64,000 nt of DNA from Bradyrhizobium genosp. SA-3 (GTDB lineage Bacteria > Pseudomonadota > Alphaproteobacteria > Rhizobiales > Xanthobacteraceae): the NCBI RefSeq assembly GCF_004212635.1, contig NZ_PSRT01000018.1, forward strand, positions 1 through 64,000, given 5' to 3'. A program made the position numbers and the translations under genes. Of the stretch, positions 19,910-29,163 are shown one piece after another. Position 1 is the first letter of the stretch. The number at the start of each line of letters is the position of its first letter. The notes beneath the pieces are model-generated. The model was given only the letters and a program-made list of their open reading frames with translations. It was not told where the DNA came from and made no database searches.

Positions 19910-20857
19910 ATGACCGAGGCCAGCTGGGATTTGTTTCGCTTGTTTTCCGTGGTGGCGAGAACTGGAAGCGTCAACCGCGCCGCACATGAACTGGGAATGA
20001 GCCAACCGACATTGAGCAGGCGTCTGAAGGAGCTGGAGCGCTACGTGGCCGCTCCCCTGTTCTTTCGTGCCTCGTCCGGGGTGAAGCTGACGCGAGAAGG
20101 CGAGGACCTGCAACGATCGGCTAGCGATATGATGCTCGCATTTGAGTCGTTTCATCGCGATTTGCGTTCGCAGGTCGGGCAGAGATCGTCAGTGGTCAGG
20201 ATATCGGCGACCGAAGGCATGACCAAGCACTGGCTTCTCCCGCGGGTTGCGGAGCTGCGACGGCGCGATAGCCGGATTTATCTGGAAATCATCTCCACGG
20301 TGAACCAGCAGAGCCTGGCAACGAGTGATCTGGATTACGTCATCAGGATGGGAGATCCCGGCGAGAACGATCTCATTGGAAAGCGGGTCGCGGACGTACC
20401 GATGGGGATTTTTGCCTCCGAGCAGTACCTTGCCGGACGCCCGGCGCCTCGGTCATTGTCAGAGCTGAGGGATCATGACATCATCGGCCATACTGCCGAT
20501 TTTGTCTCCTTCCGCAACGTTCGGCCCAATCAGAGACATTTGCTGGAGTATTTCTCGGAAGCGGCAGGTATCCGCAGCGTTGTTCGGGTCAACCCGGTTG
20601 CTAACCATTTCGCCGCCGCCGGTTGCGGTCTCGGGCTTGCGCTTCTCGCTGTACCATTCGCGCAAGCCGAGGGACTGGTTCAGGTCTTGCCGCAAGAGAC
20701 AGTTACGATGAACGTATGGCTGCTGCGCAGGCGCGAGAGCGACCTGAGAAAATTAACTCGTGAAGTCAGGCGATTCCTGGAAGCAGAATTCGCCGCTTCC
20801 AGGGAATGGCTCGCGGGCAGCCCTCGAAATGCGAGAGTGATCAAGCGCAAGGCCTGA
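19910..20857 (+). CDS. LysR family transcriptional regulator
   Basis: 315 residues from ATG 19910. N-terminal winged helix: DLFRLFSVVARTGSVNRAAHELGMSQPTLSRRLKELE (residues about 7-43), followed by a periplasmic-binding-like co-inducer domain. It is divergent from the MaoC gene (194-base intergenic), the usual LysR layout, and upstream of an acyl-CoA ligase on its own strand. A longer start at 19856 is possible but not needed for the domain. Confidence 0.92.
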   Translation: MTEASWDLFRLFSVVARTGSVNRAAHELGMSQPTLSRRLKELERYVAAPLFFRASSGVKLTREGEDLQRSASDMMLAFESFHRDLRSQVGQRSSVVRISATEGMTKHWLLPRVAELRRRDSRIYLEIISTVNQQSLATSDLDYVIRMGDPGENDLIGKRVADVPMGIFASEQYLAGRPAPRSLSELRDHDIIGHTADFVSFRNVRPNQRHLLEYFSEAAGIRSVVRVNPVANHFAAAGCGLGLALLAVPFAQAEGLVQVLPQETVTMNVWLLRRRESDLRKLTREVRRFLEAEFAASREWLAGSPRNARVIKRKA

Positions 20858-21020
20858 GGCCGTCTCACATGCTGCCTTCGCCGCGTCGGGAAATATCGCT
20901 GTAAGACGCGCGAACAGGCCGTGGTAATTCTGCGCTGAATAGCGGTAGTTCAGAATTTAGATACTTGCCGGCAGCGGTGCAGGTCATCCTCCATCCCAAA
21001 AGTCATCATGGGAGGGATGG

Positions 21021-22580
21021 ATGTCCAAATCGGAAGGGGCCTTGCTGTCAACCCCGATCCAGACGATCGCTGAAATTCCGCGACGTTACGCGGCGGTCAC
21101 TCCCGACGCTGTCGCCGTGAGCTTCGAGGGGCGCGAGACAAGCTATCGGGTCCTGGACGAATTTTCCAATCAAGTCGCCAATGGCCTCGTGGCTGGGGGT
21201 GTGCGACCGGGCAGCCGAATTGGGATCCTGGACAAGAATTCGGATATTTTTTTTCAAGTGCTTCTCGGGGCAGCCAAGGCCCGCGCCGTCCTGGTTCCCA
21301 TCAATGCAAGGCTGGCACCTCCTGAGGTCGTTTTCGCGGTCAACGATGCCAAAACCGAGATTCTCTTCGTCGGGGAATCGTTCGAGAAACTCATTACTGA
21401 AATCCAGGATCAGCTGGACACTGTTTACCAAATCATTGTGCTGGACTCGCGTTACCCGAAGTGGCGCGATGCCCACCCGCCGACTGAGGCGAGCCTGCCA
21501 GTCAGCCCCGATGACGTTTGCCTGCAACTCTACACAAGTGGCACGACCGGCTATCCGAAGGGCGTGCAGCTTTCTCACGCAAATTTTCCGCCACACGCGC
21601 TTGACTGGAAGGCGTGGTCGTCCAACGACGTCATGTTGCTGGCAATGCCGTTGTTCCACATCGCAGGGGTTGGTACCGGCGTGTTCGGTCTGGTCGCCGG
21701 CCTCAAGACGATCGTGCTTCGCGAGTTCGTTCCATCGGTGGCGCTTGAAACGATACAGCGCGATCGAGTTACGGTCACGTTCCTCGTTCCGGCAATGTTA
21801 TTGGCGATGCTGACCGAACGTAACGTCGAGACATGCGATCTCTCCTCGCTGAGGCAAATTCTTTACGGGGCGTCGCCGATACCGCTGGAGCTCCTCAGGA
21901 AGTCGCTCCGGGTGTTCAGGCATACGGGGTTCTTCCAGGTCTACGGTCTAACCGAGACGACTGGCGTCATCACCGTTTTGGGAGACGCGGACCACTCCGT
22001 TGGCGATGGCGAACTCTTGAGGTCGTGTGGCCGCCCTATCGAAGGCGTCGAGCTGCAGATCATCGACGCTTCGGGAAAATCGCTGCCAGCTCGACAGGTG
22101 GGTGAGGTCGTGTGTCGATCATCACAAAATATGCGGGGGTATTGGAATCGGACGGACGACACCGCGAGGACCCTCAGGGACGGGTGGCTGCATACAGGCG
22201 ATGCCGGATTCCTTGATGAAAACGGCTACTTGTACATTCATGATCGCTTGAAAGACATGATCGTTTCCGGTGGAGAGAACGTCTACCCCGCCGAGATTGA
22301 AAGTGCCTTGTACGGACACGCGGATATCGCCGACGTCGCCGTCATCGGCGTGCCTGACGGCCGGTGGGGTGAGGCGGTCAAGGCCCTCATCGTACTAAAA
22401 CCGGATCGTTCGGCGGACCCGGCGGGCATACTGCATTTCGCGAGAGAAAGGCTGGCGGGGTTCAAGATCCCGAAGTCGATCGAATTCGTGAACGAGCTTC
22501 CCCGCAATCCATCCGGAAAGATACTGAAGCGATTGCTGCGTGAGCGCTACTGGGACGGATATGAGCGGAGGGTCAACTGA
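21021..22580 (+). CDS. AMP-dependent acyl-CoA synthetase/ligase
   Basis: 519 residues, second ANL ligase of the window. Motifs: LQLYTSGTTGYPKGVQLSH, VYGLTETTG, then HDRLKDMIVSGGENVYPAEIE, and the final PSGKILKRLLRE with the catalytic Lys. It makes an acyl-CoA from a free acid. ATG 21021 has GGGAGG at 21010-21015. It stands alone, converging on the GntR gene; LysR upstream may control it. Substrate unknown; differs clearly from the ligase at 13335. Confidence 0.93.
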   Translation: MSKSEGALLSTPIQTIAEIPRRYAAVTPDAVAVSFEGRETSYRVLDEFSNQVANGLVAGGVRPGSRIGILDKNSDIFFQVLLGAAKARAVLVPINARLAPPEVVFAVNDAKTEILFVGESFEKLITEIQDQLDTVYQIIVLDSRYPKWRDAHPPTEASLPVSPDDVCLQLYTSGTTGYPKGVQLSHANFPPHALDWKAWSSNDVMLLAMPLFHIAGVGTGVFGLVAGLKTIVLREFVPSVALETIQRDRVTVTFLVPAMLLAMLTERNVETCDLSSLRQILYGASPIPLELLRKSLRVFRHTGFFQVYGLTETTGVITVLGDADHSVGDGELLRSCGRPIEGVELQIIDASGKSLPARQVGEVVCRSSQNMRGYWNRTDDTARTLRDGWLHTGDAGFLDENGYLYIHDRLKDMIVSGGENVYPAEIESALYGHADIADVAVIGVPDGRWGEAVKALIVLKPDRSADPAGILHFARERLAGFKIPKSIEFVNELPRNPSGKILKRLLRERYWDGYERRVN

Positions 22581-22626
22581 GTGCAGTTGGCCGAGCTGAA
22601 TGTATCGGACCGGGGAGACGCTTTTG

Positions 22627-23298
22627 CTAGGCGACGGCTGCGTCCTGCAACTTAAGCGACTGAAGCGTCAGCACCTCGGTCAAGCGCAGATGTTCCGTCA
22701 TCAGGTCGGTGGCAAGTTTCGCATCCCGGCCAAGAATGGCTTGGGCCAGTGCCGAATGTTCGGCGCGCAAATCACGATCCGCGCGCGACATTCGCACATT
22801 GATACGACGATAGCGTTCGCCCTGGACGAAGAGTTGGTCGCGAATTCGCAGCAGCCAGGGGCTGTCGCAAGCCGCCACCAGGGCAGCATGAAATTTCGCG
22901 TGCGCGATCATCCAGTCGTCGCCCAGGTCGTGAATGTCATGGGGCGTATGCGAGAGTTCATGATCGGCTGCGACAATAGCAGCCTCCCATTTGAGGCCGC
23001 CGAGTTTCATCGCGCGGTGCATGCATTTCAGTTCGATGTCGATTCTGATGGCCGTCAGGTCCGAAACGTCGGCGGCATTGATGGGCGCCACCCGGAAGCC
23101 CCGCTGGGGCTCCGCAATGACCAGTGCCTCCGCAGAGAGACGCGAAAGCGCCTCCCGCACGACGCTCGGGCTCACCGTAAGGTGTTGAGCCAAATCCTGA
23201 ATTTTCAACTTCCCACCGGCCGGCAAGCGGCAGGCCAAGATGTCCGAGCGAAGCCGGGCGTAGGCTGAAACGGTAAGACTGGTGGCGTCTGGGGACAT
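22627..23298 (-). CDS. GntR family transcriptional regulator (FadR/VanR-type)
   Basis: 223 residues. N-terminal winged helix YARLRSDILACRLPAGGKLKIQDLAQHLTVSPSVVREALSRL at about residues 13-54. An all-helical FCD-type ligand domain follows, with DDWMIAHAKFHAALVAACDSPWL, usual for metal-assisted carboxylate binding. It diverges from the crotonase-CoA transferase operon. The 15-bp palindrome at 23386-23400 lies between them and recurs at 13224, so this regulator is the best candidate for both operons. Ribosome site GGGAGG abuts the ATG, an unusually short spacing. Confidence 0.93.
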   Translation of the reverse strand: MSPDATSLTVSAYARLRSDILACRLPAGGKLKIQDLAQHLTVSPSVVREALSRLSAEALVIAEPQRGFRVAPINAADVSDLTAIRIDIELKCMHRAMKLGGLKWEAAIVAADHELSHTPHDIHDLGDDWMIAHAKFHAALVAACDSPWLLRIRDQLFVQGERYRRINVRMSRADRDLRAEHSALAQAILGRDAKLATDLMTEHLRLTEVLTLQSLKLQDAAVA

Positions 23299-23385
23299 CC
23301 TCCCATTTTCGTAAGGATTCGGAAGAATACAAGACGGAGCCGAAAATATCTTTTTTCTATTGACCGTATGATTTTTTGGATTAAC

Positions 23386-23400
23386 GTTCCATTATAGAAC
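23386..23400. promoter_or_regulatory. Palindrome upstream of crotonase operon, second copy of GTTCYATTWTAGAAC
   Basis: GTTCCATTATAGAAC differs from the copy at 13224-13238 at two positions. It lies 36 bases before the crotonase start and 87 bases from the divergent GntR start, in an AT-rich tract with TTGACC at 23360. Its place fits repression by the adjacent GntR protein. Confidence 0.6.
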
Positions 23401-23436
23401 TTTAAGGCCCGCTGAAAAAGAGTCCGGAGGAAGCTA

Positions 23437-24213
23437 ATGACCACACCAAACGAGTTGGTTACCGTCAGTCGGGAGGGCGATCTCGTTACCCTGACGATGA
23501 CTTTCGCTCCCTATAATCTCGTAGCAAAGCCGCTGCTGACTGCGCTCCTGGACGCAGTCGAAAAGGCTCATGAGGAAGGCGCGCGCGCCATTATCCTTCG
23601 CAGCGGGTTGCGACACTTCTCCGCAGGTGCTGAAATAGAACTATTCGACAATCGCGGCGAACGGCTGCCAGAAATTGATGTGTGCGCCTGCCTGGATGCG
23701 CTCGAACAGGTCCCGGTGCCGATCATCGCGAGCATGCACGGATTGGCCCTCGGTGGCGGATTCGAGCTGGCGCTGGCCTGCGACATCATCGTTGCCGCGG
23801 ACTCCGCGAAGGCCGGCATGGTCGAAGTGACGCTGGGCCTGCATCCGCTGATGGGCGCCATACAACGTGTGGCATCGCGCGCCGGCGTGGCGCGCGCCAG
23901 GGAAATGGCTCTGTTCGGCCGTCGCTATGATGCGGCGACGCTGGAGCGCTGGAATATCGTCAATCGCGTCGTGCCCGAAGCCCAGCTTGAAGAAACGACG
24001 CGAATCCTCGCGCTTGAGCTTGCGATGGGCCCGACAGTGGCGCATGGCGCCACCAAAAGACTAATCCGCGAATACATGGACGAGAGCGTCGTGAAAGCCG
24101 ACCGCGCAATGTCCGACGTGCAGCGTCCGATCTTCCAGAGCAACGACCTCATCGTCGGCCTCAAGGCCTTCCGTGAGGCCGGGCCTGGTCACGCCATCTT
24201 CTCCGGGCGCTGA
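23437..24213 (+). CDS. Enoyl-CoA hydratase/isomerase family protein
   Basis: 258 residues of the crotonase superfamily. Oxyanion-hole regions are RSGLRHFSAGAEIELFDN (about residues 52-69) and PVPIIASMHGLALGGGFELALACDIIVAAD. CGGAGGAAGCTA precedes the ATG. It is the first gene of a compact operon with a CoA-transferase, DUF485, ActP and fumarylacetoacetase, so it probably acts on the CoA ester that the transferase makes. Confidence 0.92.
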   Translation: MTTPNELVTVSREGDLVTLTMTFAPYNLVAKPLLTALLDAVEKAHEEGARAIILRSGLRHFSAGAEIELFDNRGERLPEIDVCACLDALEQVPVPIIASMHGLALGGGFELALACDIIVAADSAKAGMVEVTLGLHPLMGAIQRVASRAGVARAREMALFGRRYDAATLERWNIVNRVVPEAQLEETTRILALELAMGPTVAHGATKRLIREYMDESVVKADRAMSDVQRPIFQSNDLIVGLKAFREAGPGHAIFSGR

Positions 24214-24224
24214 GGGACATCGTC

Positions 24225-25517
24225 ATGACAAATCGTGCCCCCCTTGCCGGAATCAAGGTCGTCGACTTCTCGCGCGTCCTTGCTGGTCCCCATTGCACCA
24301 GGGCCCTGTCGGACCTCGGCGCCGACGTGATCAAGATCGAACCGCCGCGCGGAGACATCTCGCGGCACGCACTGCCTGGCGACGAAACCGCGAGCATGTC
24401 CTATTACTATATTCAACAGAATGTCGGGAAGCGGAACATCAGCATCGACCTCAATTTCCCCGAAGGAAGAGAAGTCGTGCGCAAGATGTGCGACAGCGCC
24501 GACATCATCGTTGAGAATTTTCGTGCCGGCACATTGAAATTCTTCGGCCTCGATTATGAATCCGTCGCCGCGCGCAACCCGAAAGTCATCTACGCCTCGA
24601 TCAGCGGCTACGGCCAGGGCAGCGCGCTGTCGCACCGCAGCGCCTACGCGCCGACCGTCCATGCCGAATCCGGCTTTGTCGGCGGAATGATCGACCATCT
24701 CGGCGAGGATCTCACGGTCAAGCGGCATGATGCATATTCGCATGCTGACGTTTATACGGGCCTCGAAGCGATCATCGGCATTCTGGCAGCACTGCATCAC
24801 CGCGACCAAACAGGCGAGGGCCAATATGTCGATATCGCGATGGCCGCCACCATGCTTGCCGTCAACGAGCGGGTGCACGCCGATCTCTCCGACGCGGATC
24901 TCGGCGCCGAACCCGCAGCGCTCGGACCTGCTGACTCGCCGTTCTTCAAGACAAGCTACGGTGACGTCATTACAATCGCGACCAGTGTCGTCAGCAGTCT
25001 GACGTTTCCGAATTACATCGCGGCGATGCGTCGCCCCGATCTCGCTTCAGATCCCCGATTCGCCACGCCGGCGGCGCGCCGGAAGAATCTCAACGCCCTT
25101 TACGAGATCATCCAGCAGTGGATTCTTTCCTTTGCCACGGCCGGCGAACTCGATGCCCAGCTCGACGAAGTGAAGCTGGCGTTCGGCGTGGTCCGCTCGG
25201 TCAAGGATTTCGCCGGTTCGGACTGGGTCAAATGGTGGGGCGCGATAGAAGAGGTTACCGACCGCCGCGGCAAAGCTGTCAGAATTCCTGGCAAGCCCTG
25301 GCACTTCTCAAAAACGCCGCTGGCCGCTGCGCGCGAAGCTGCCTTTCGCGGCGAACACAACGTCGAAGTGATGAAGGAATACGGCTACTCCGATCAGGAG
25401 ATTGCTGCCCTTACCAATTCGGGCGTGCTGTTGACGAACATTCCGCCGCGACCCTCGCGGTTGATAGGAGCATCCGCGCCGCCCGACAGTGCCGATGTCC
25501 TGAAGCAGGCGTCCTAG
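24225..25517 (+). CDS. Class III (CaiB/BaiF) CoA-transferase
   Basis: 430 residues. The family N-terminus is clear: GIKVVDFSRVLAGPHCTRALSDLGADVIKIEPP, followed by NVGKRNISIDLNFPEGREVV and DIIVENFRAGTLKFFGLDYE. CaiB enzymes move CoA between acids through an Asp acyl-CoA anhydride. It is 11 bases after the crotonase. Together with the ActP symporter, the operon seems to import a carboxylate and activate it without ATP. Confidence 0.94.
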   Translation: MTNRAPLAGIKVVDFSRVLAGPHCTRALSDLGADVIKIEPPRGDISRHALPGDETASMSYYYIQQNVGKRNISIDLNFPEGREVVRKMCDSADIIVENFRAGTLKFFGLDYESVAARNPKVIYASISGYGQGSALSHRSAYAPTVHAESGFVGGMIDHLGEDLTVKRHDAYSHADVYTGLEAIIGILAALHHRDQTGEGQYVDIAMAATMLAVNERVHADLSDADLGAEPAALGPADSPFFKTSYGDVITIATSVVSSLTFPNYIAAMRRPDLASDPRFATPAARRKNLNALYEIIQQWILSFATAGELDAQLDEVKLAFGVVRSVKDFAGSDWVKWWGAIEEVTDRRGKAVRIPGKPWHFSKTPLAAAREAAFRGEHNVEVMKEYGYSDQEIAALTNSGVLLTNIPPRPSRLIGASAPPDSADVLKQAS

Positions 25518-25559
25518 CTGCGCCGAAGCCAACTAGCCAAAAAATGCGGGAGGGAAATC

Positions 25560-25880
25560 ATGTCATTGTCGCTGTCTTCGGAACAAGCGCGAAAAATCTT
25601 GTCTAATCCGTCTTTTCGGGAGCTGACCGCCGCACGGGCACGGCTGCGGTGGGGGCTCTCGATCGTCACGTTGCTGATGTTCTTCGGCTTCATCGGGCTG
25701 ATTTCGGCGGCGTCGTCAGCGCTCGGGAAGAACATGGCGGGCGGAGCCGTTCCGTTGGGCATGGCGATCGCGCTTGGCATGATCGCCTTGGTCGTTGCCC
25801 TGACCGGTTACTATGTACGCCGTTCCAACACCTACTTCGACGGCCTGACACAGCTCGTTCGCCGGGAGTGTGGCCGATGA
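25560..25880 (+). CDS. DUF485 membrane protein, partner of ActP-type symporter
   Basis: 106 residues with a cytoplasmic N-terminus (LTAARARLRWGLSIVTLLMFFGFIG), two transmembrane helices (about residues 32-55 and 65-88), and a tail with YYVRRSNTYFD. DUF485 (YjcH) proteins are found directly upstream of acetate permease genes, as here. The next gene's ATG overlaps this stop (ATGA), showing tight coupling. Role inferred from this constant association. Confidence 0.9.
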   Translation: MSLSLSSEQARKILSNPSFRELTAARARLRWGLSIVTLLMFFGFIGLISAASSALGKNMAGGAVPLGMAIALGMIALVVALTGYYVRRSNTYFDGLTQLVRRECGR

Positions 25881-27571
25881 TCATGCGTATTCTACTGGGG
25901 GCCATCGCGGTGACAGTATCCTTTCCGGCGCATGCTCAGGCGACCACCGTTCTAGCGGGGCGCGATCTTAACTGGGTTGCGATCGGCATGTTCCTGTTGA
26001 TCGTCGCCGTCACGCTCCTCATCACCTATCGATCGGCTGGCCGAACCAAATCGAAGGCGGACTTCTATACGGCGGGACATGAGATCACGCCGCTCCAGAA
26101 CGGCCTGGCGATTGCGGGGGATTTCCTCTCGGCCGCGGCTTTCCTTGGTATCTCGGCGCTGATCTATGCGACCGGCTTTGATGGCCTCATCTATGCGTTA
26201 GGCTTCTTGACGGGTTGGCCGATCGTGCTGTTCATGATGTCGGAGCGATTGCGGAACCTCGGCAGTTACACGTTCGCCGACGCAGCGTCGTTTCGCCTTG
26301 ATCGCACCTCGGTTCGTTTGGTCGCCGCCACGGGTAGTCTCGTGGTCGTGCTGTTTTACCTGATCGCGCAGATGATCGGCGCCGGCAAGGTTATTCAGCT
26401 TCTGTTCGGCGTGAACTATCTGTTCGCAGTCGTTGGCGTCGGACTTCTGATGATCGTCTATGTGGCTGTCGGCGGCATGCAGGCTACCACCTGGGTTCAG
26501 ATCACCAAGGCGCTGCTGCTGCTGATTGGCGGCACCTTGATGGCGCTGGTGGTGTTGTGGCGCTTCGATTTCAGCCTTGGACGCCTTTTCGCCGAGGCGA
26601 GCCGGGTCCACCCCAAAGGTGCAGCAATTCTCTCTCCCGGCGGGCTGTTCGCCGAGCCGGTTTCCGCGATCTCGCTTGGACTCGCGCTGGTGTTCGGGAC
26701 CGCTGGATTGCCGCATATCCTGATGCGGTTCTTCACCGTCAAGGATTCCGCAGGTGCAAGGAAGTCGGTTTTCTATGCGACGACCTGCGTGGCTTACTTC
26801 TGCCTGGTCATCCCGCTGTTCGGCTTTGCCGCGATGGTGGTCCTTATGCCGGATGCGAGTTTCTTCAACGTCGGATTGGGTGGCCAGTTCAACAAGGTCA
26901 CCGATCTGATCGGCGGTCCCAATATGGCGGCCGTCCACCTGGCGGGCGCACTCGGCGGACCGATTCTGCTTGGGTTTATCTCGGCCGTCGCGTTTGCCAC
27001 CATTCTCGCCGTGGTAGCCGGATTGACGCTCGCAGGGGCGTCCGCGGTGAGCCACGACATCTATGGTCAGGTGATTGCGAGGGGGCACGCTCAGGAGGCA
27101 CGTGAAGTGAGGGTTGCTAAGATCGCCGCGGTCGCAATCGGCATCGTCGCGGTTGGCCTTGCCATCATTTTCGAGAACCAGAATGTCGCGTTCATGGCGG
27201 GGTTGGCGCTTTCGGTCGCGGCAAGCTGCAATTTTCCTGTGCTGGCGATGGCGATCTTCTGGCGCGGTACCACCACGCGCGGCGCGGTTGCCGGCGGCCT
27301 GGTCGGCCTATTCAGCTCACTCGTGTTCGTCGTACTGAGCAAAACAGTCTGGGTCGCGGTGTTCCATTTCGCGGTACCGTTGTTTCCCTACGACAATCCG
27401 GCGCTCTTCTCGATGCCGCTTGCATTCCTGACGATATGGCTCGGTTCGTTAAGTGACAGAACAGCCCGTGCCGTGGCCGAGCGGCGCGCGTTTGATGCTC
27501 AGTTTGTGCAATCGGAGATCGGCATCGGCCTCTCTGAAGGCAACAACGCGCTGGCGGGAGTTGCACGATGA
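25877..27571 (+). CDS. Cation/carboxylate symporter, ActP-like (SSS family)
   Basis: 564 residues, sodium:solute symporter family with a signal-like N-terminus ending in AHAQ and about thirteen helices. Family stretches are DFYTAGHEITPLQNGLAIAGDFLSAAAFLG, TGWPIVLFMMSERLRNLGSYTFAD and GTAGLPHILMRFFTV. ActP takes up acetate and similar short acids. Start ATG 25877 overlaps the DUF485 stop by 4 bases; an open frame further upstream is not needed. It overlaps fumarylacetoacetase by 4 bases. The substrate may be the pathway acid rather than acetate. Confidence 0.93.
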   Translation: MIMRILLGAIAVTVSFPAHAQATTVLAGRDLNWVAIGMFLLIVAVTLLITYRSAGRTKSKADFYTAGHEITPLQNGLAIAGDFLSAAAFLGISALIYATGFDGLIYALGFLTGWPIVLFMMSERLRNLGSYTFADAASFRLDRTSVRLVAATGSLVVVLFYLIAQMIGAGKVIQLLFGVNYLFAVVGVGLLMIVYVAVGGMQATTWVQITKALLLLIGGTLMALVVLWRFDFSLGRLFAEASRVHPKGAAILSPGGLFAEPVSAISLGLALVFGTAGLPHILMRFFTVKDSAGARKSVFYATTCVAYFCLVIPLFGFAAMVVLMPDASFFNVGLGGQFNKVTDLIGGPNMAAVHLAGALGGPILLGFISAVAFATILAVVAGLTLAGASAVSHDIYGQVIARGHAQEAREVRVAKIAAVAIGIVAVGLAIIFENQNVAFMAGLALSVAASCNFPVLAMAIFWRGTTTRGAVAGGLVGLFSSLVFVVLSKTVWVAVFHFAVPLFPYDNPALFSMPLAFLTIWLGSLSDRTARAVAERRAFDAQFVQSEIGIGLSEGNNALAGVAR

Positions 27572-28917
27572 ACGCCAACATCGACGAGACCCACGATCCG
27601 GCGCGCCGCAGTTTTGTGTCGTCCGCGAACGATCCCTCCGGCGACTTTCCCATCCAGAATCTGCCGCTCGGTGTCTTCAGCCGTGGCAAGGACGGAAAAC
27701 GATCCGCGGGGGTTGGGATCGGCGACCAGATCCTGGATCTCCATTCGGCGCACAGGGCTGGTCTCCTGCCGGCAGAAATTCCCGAGTGGACCGTCGCCGA
27801 CTCCTCGCTCAACTCGCTGTTTGCGTTGGGACCTCGCGCGTTGCACACCTTACGAAAGGCAATCAGTGCCGCGCTTGACGCGGGTTCAAGCGGTGAGGCT
27901 GCGCGCCGCCGTGCGTCGGACCTGCTGGTCCCACTGAGCGCTTGCACGATGTATCGTCCGACCTCGGTGCCGAACTACACGGACTTTTATGCCGGCATAC
28001 ATCACGCGAAGGCGGCGGGCGCACTTCTCACGCCTGAAAATCCGCTGCCCGCCAGCTACAAATGGGTGCCGATTGCCTACCACGGACGGGCGTCTTCGGT
28101 GCAAGTCGGGCAGGGTGTTGTTCGCCGACCCATTGGACAGCGGACGCCATCGGTCGACGGAGGCAGTCCTGGCTTCGGCCCGTGCGACCGGCTCGATTTC
28201 GAATTGGAGATGGGGTTCTATCTCAGCGGCGGCAACGAACTCGGAAGTCCGATCCCGGTTGCGCGCGCAAGCGAACAGATTGTCGGCTATTCACTTCTCA
28301 ACGATTGGTCGGCGAGGGACGTCCAGCGCTGGGAGATGTACCCACTCGGCCCATTCCTCAGCAAGAGTTTCGCGACATCCGTCTCGCCGTGGGTTGTCAC
28401 CGTCGACGCATTGGCGCCGTTCCGCATTCCGGCGATGGTTCGTCCTCACGGGGACCCCCAGCCGTTGAAATATCTGCTCGACGATGATGATCAGAAAAGT
28501 GGCGGGCTGGACATAAGCCTGAAGGTGTTCCTCACGACCGAAAAGATGCGGGCCGCAAGGGACGTTCCGGTCGAAATTCTGAGCTCGAACGCCAAGTATC
28601 TATATTGGACTCCGGCGCAGATGGTTGCGCACCACACGATCAATGGATGCAACCTTCTACCGGGGGATCTGATCGGCACCGGTACGATCTCCGGACCTAC
28701 CGACGCTGAATTGAGCAGCATGCTCGAATTCACTTCTGCCGGAACCCGCCCCATTGCGCTTCCCAACGGAGAGCGTCGCGGCTTTCTACACGACGGCGAT
28801 CAGATCAGATTTGAGGGGCGCTGCAGCCGCGATGGCTTTGTATCCATCGGGTTCGGAGCCTGCGTGGGCACGATTGCTGCACCTCATCAGGCGGCGCTTG
28901 AAAGCAGGGCTGCCTGA
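27568..28917 (+). CDS. fahA: Fumarylacetoacetase (or related beta-diketone hydrolase)
   Basis: 449 residues, full length for FAH. It has an N-terminal domain (FPIQNLPLGVFSR) and then the FAH fold: YTDFYAGIHHAKAAG, with the metal Asp and catalytic His, PIAYHGRASSVQVG, DFELEMGFYLSGGNE, SLLNDWSARDVQRWE, and the glycine-rich GTGTISGP. It hydrolyses fumarylacetoacetate to fumarate and acetoacetate at the end of tyrosine/homogentisate breakdown. No hmgA or maiA is nearby, and its operon is CoA-based, so it may cleave another 1,3-diketone. ATGA overlap with actP. Confidence 0.92.
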   Translation: MNANIDETHDPARRSFVSSANDPSGDFPIQNLPLGVFSRGKDGKRSAGVGIGDQILDLHSAHRAGLLPAEIPEWTVADSSLNSLFALGPRALHTLRKAISAALDAGSSGEAARRRASDLLVPLSACTMYRPTSVPNYTDFYAGIHHAKAAGALLTPENPLPASYKWVPIAYHGRASSVQVGQGVVRRPIGQRTPSVDGGSPGFGPCDRLDFELEMGFYLSGGNELGSPIPVARASEQIVGYSLLNDWSARDVQRWEMYPLGPFLSKSFATSVSPWVVTVDALAPFRIPAMVRPHGDPQPLKYLLDDDDQKSGGLDISLKVFLTTEKMRAARDVPVEILSSNAKYLYWTPAQMVAHHTINGCNLLPGDLIGTGTISGPTDAELSSMLEFTSAGTRPIALPNGERRGFLHDGDQIRFEGRCSRDGFVSIGFGACVGTIAAPHQAALESRAA

Positions 28918-29019
28918 TCCGCGCGTGTTCTGCGAAGCGTCGCGCCCTCGAGCGATCCGCTCCCGGCCGGTTGGTACTGCCCGGAAGTCGACAGAACAAT
29001 AGCTAGGAGAGGAACTGCC

Positions 29020-29163
29020 GTGGAAAATTGCCACATGATCGCATACGCCATCATCACGATGCCGGACATCGACATGGAAGAGGTCCAGTTCGGGCAACTT
29101 CTCGTCGTTCTCGTAGCCTTATCGGTCGCCGTGGTGGGCCGCCTGGCTGCGTTGGTCTTCTGA
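29020..29163 (+). CDS. Possible small membrane protein (47 aa)
   Basis: A GTG-started frame of 47 residues with GGAGAGGAAC upstream. Residues 1-25 are polar with three Met/Asp clusters; residues 27-46 (QLLVVLVALSVAVVGRLAAL) look like one transmembrane helix. An internal ATG lies at 29035. No family recognised. It stands alone after fumarylacetoacetase, so expression is unproven. Confidence 0.3.
   Translation: MENCHMIAYAIITMPDIDMEEVQFGQLLVVLVALSVAVVGRLAALVF

Noticed and set aside
26198..27088. 296-residue minus-strand frame
   Set aside because: Antisense to the ActP-like symporter; no domain and biased composition.
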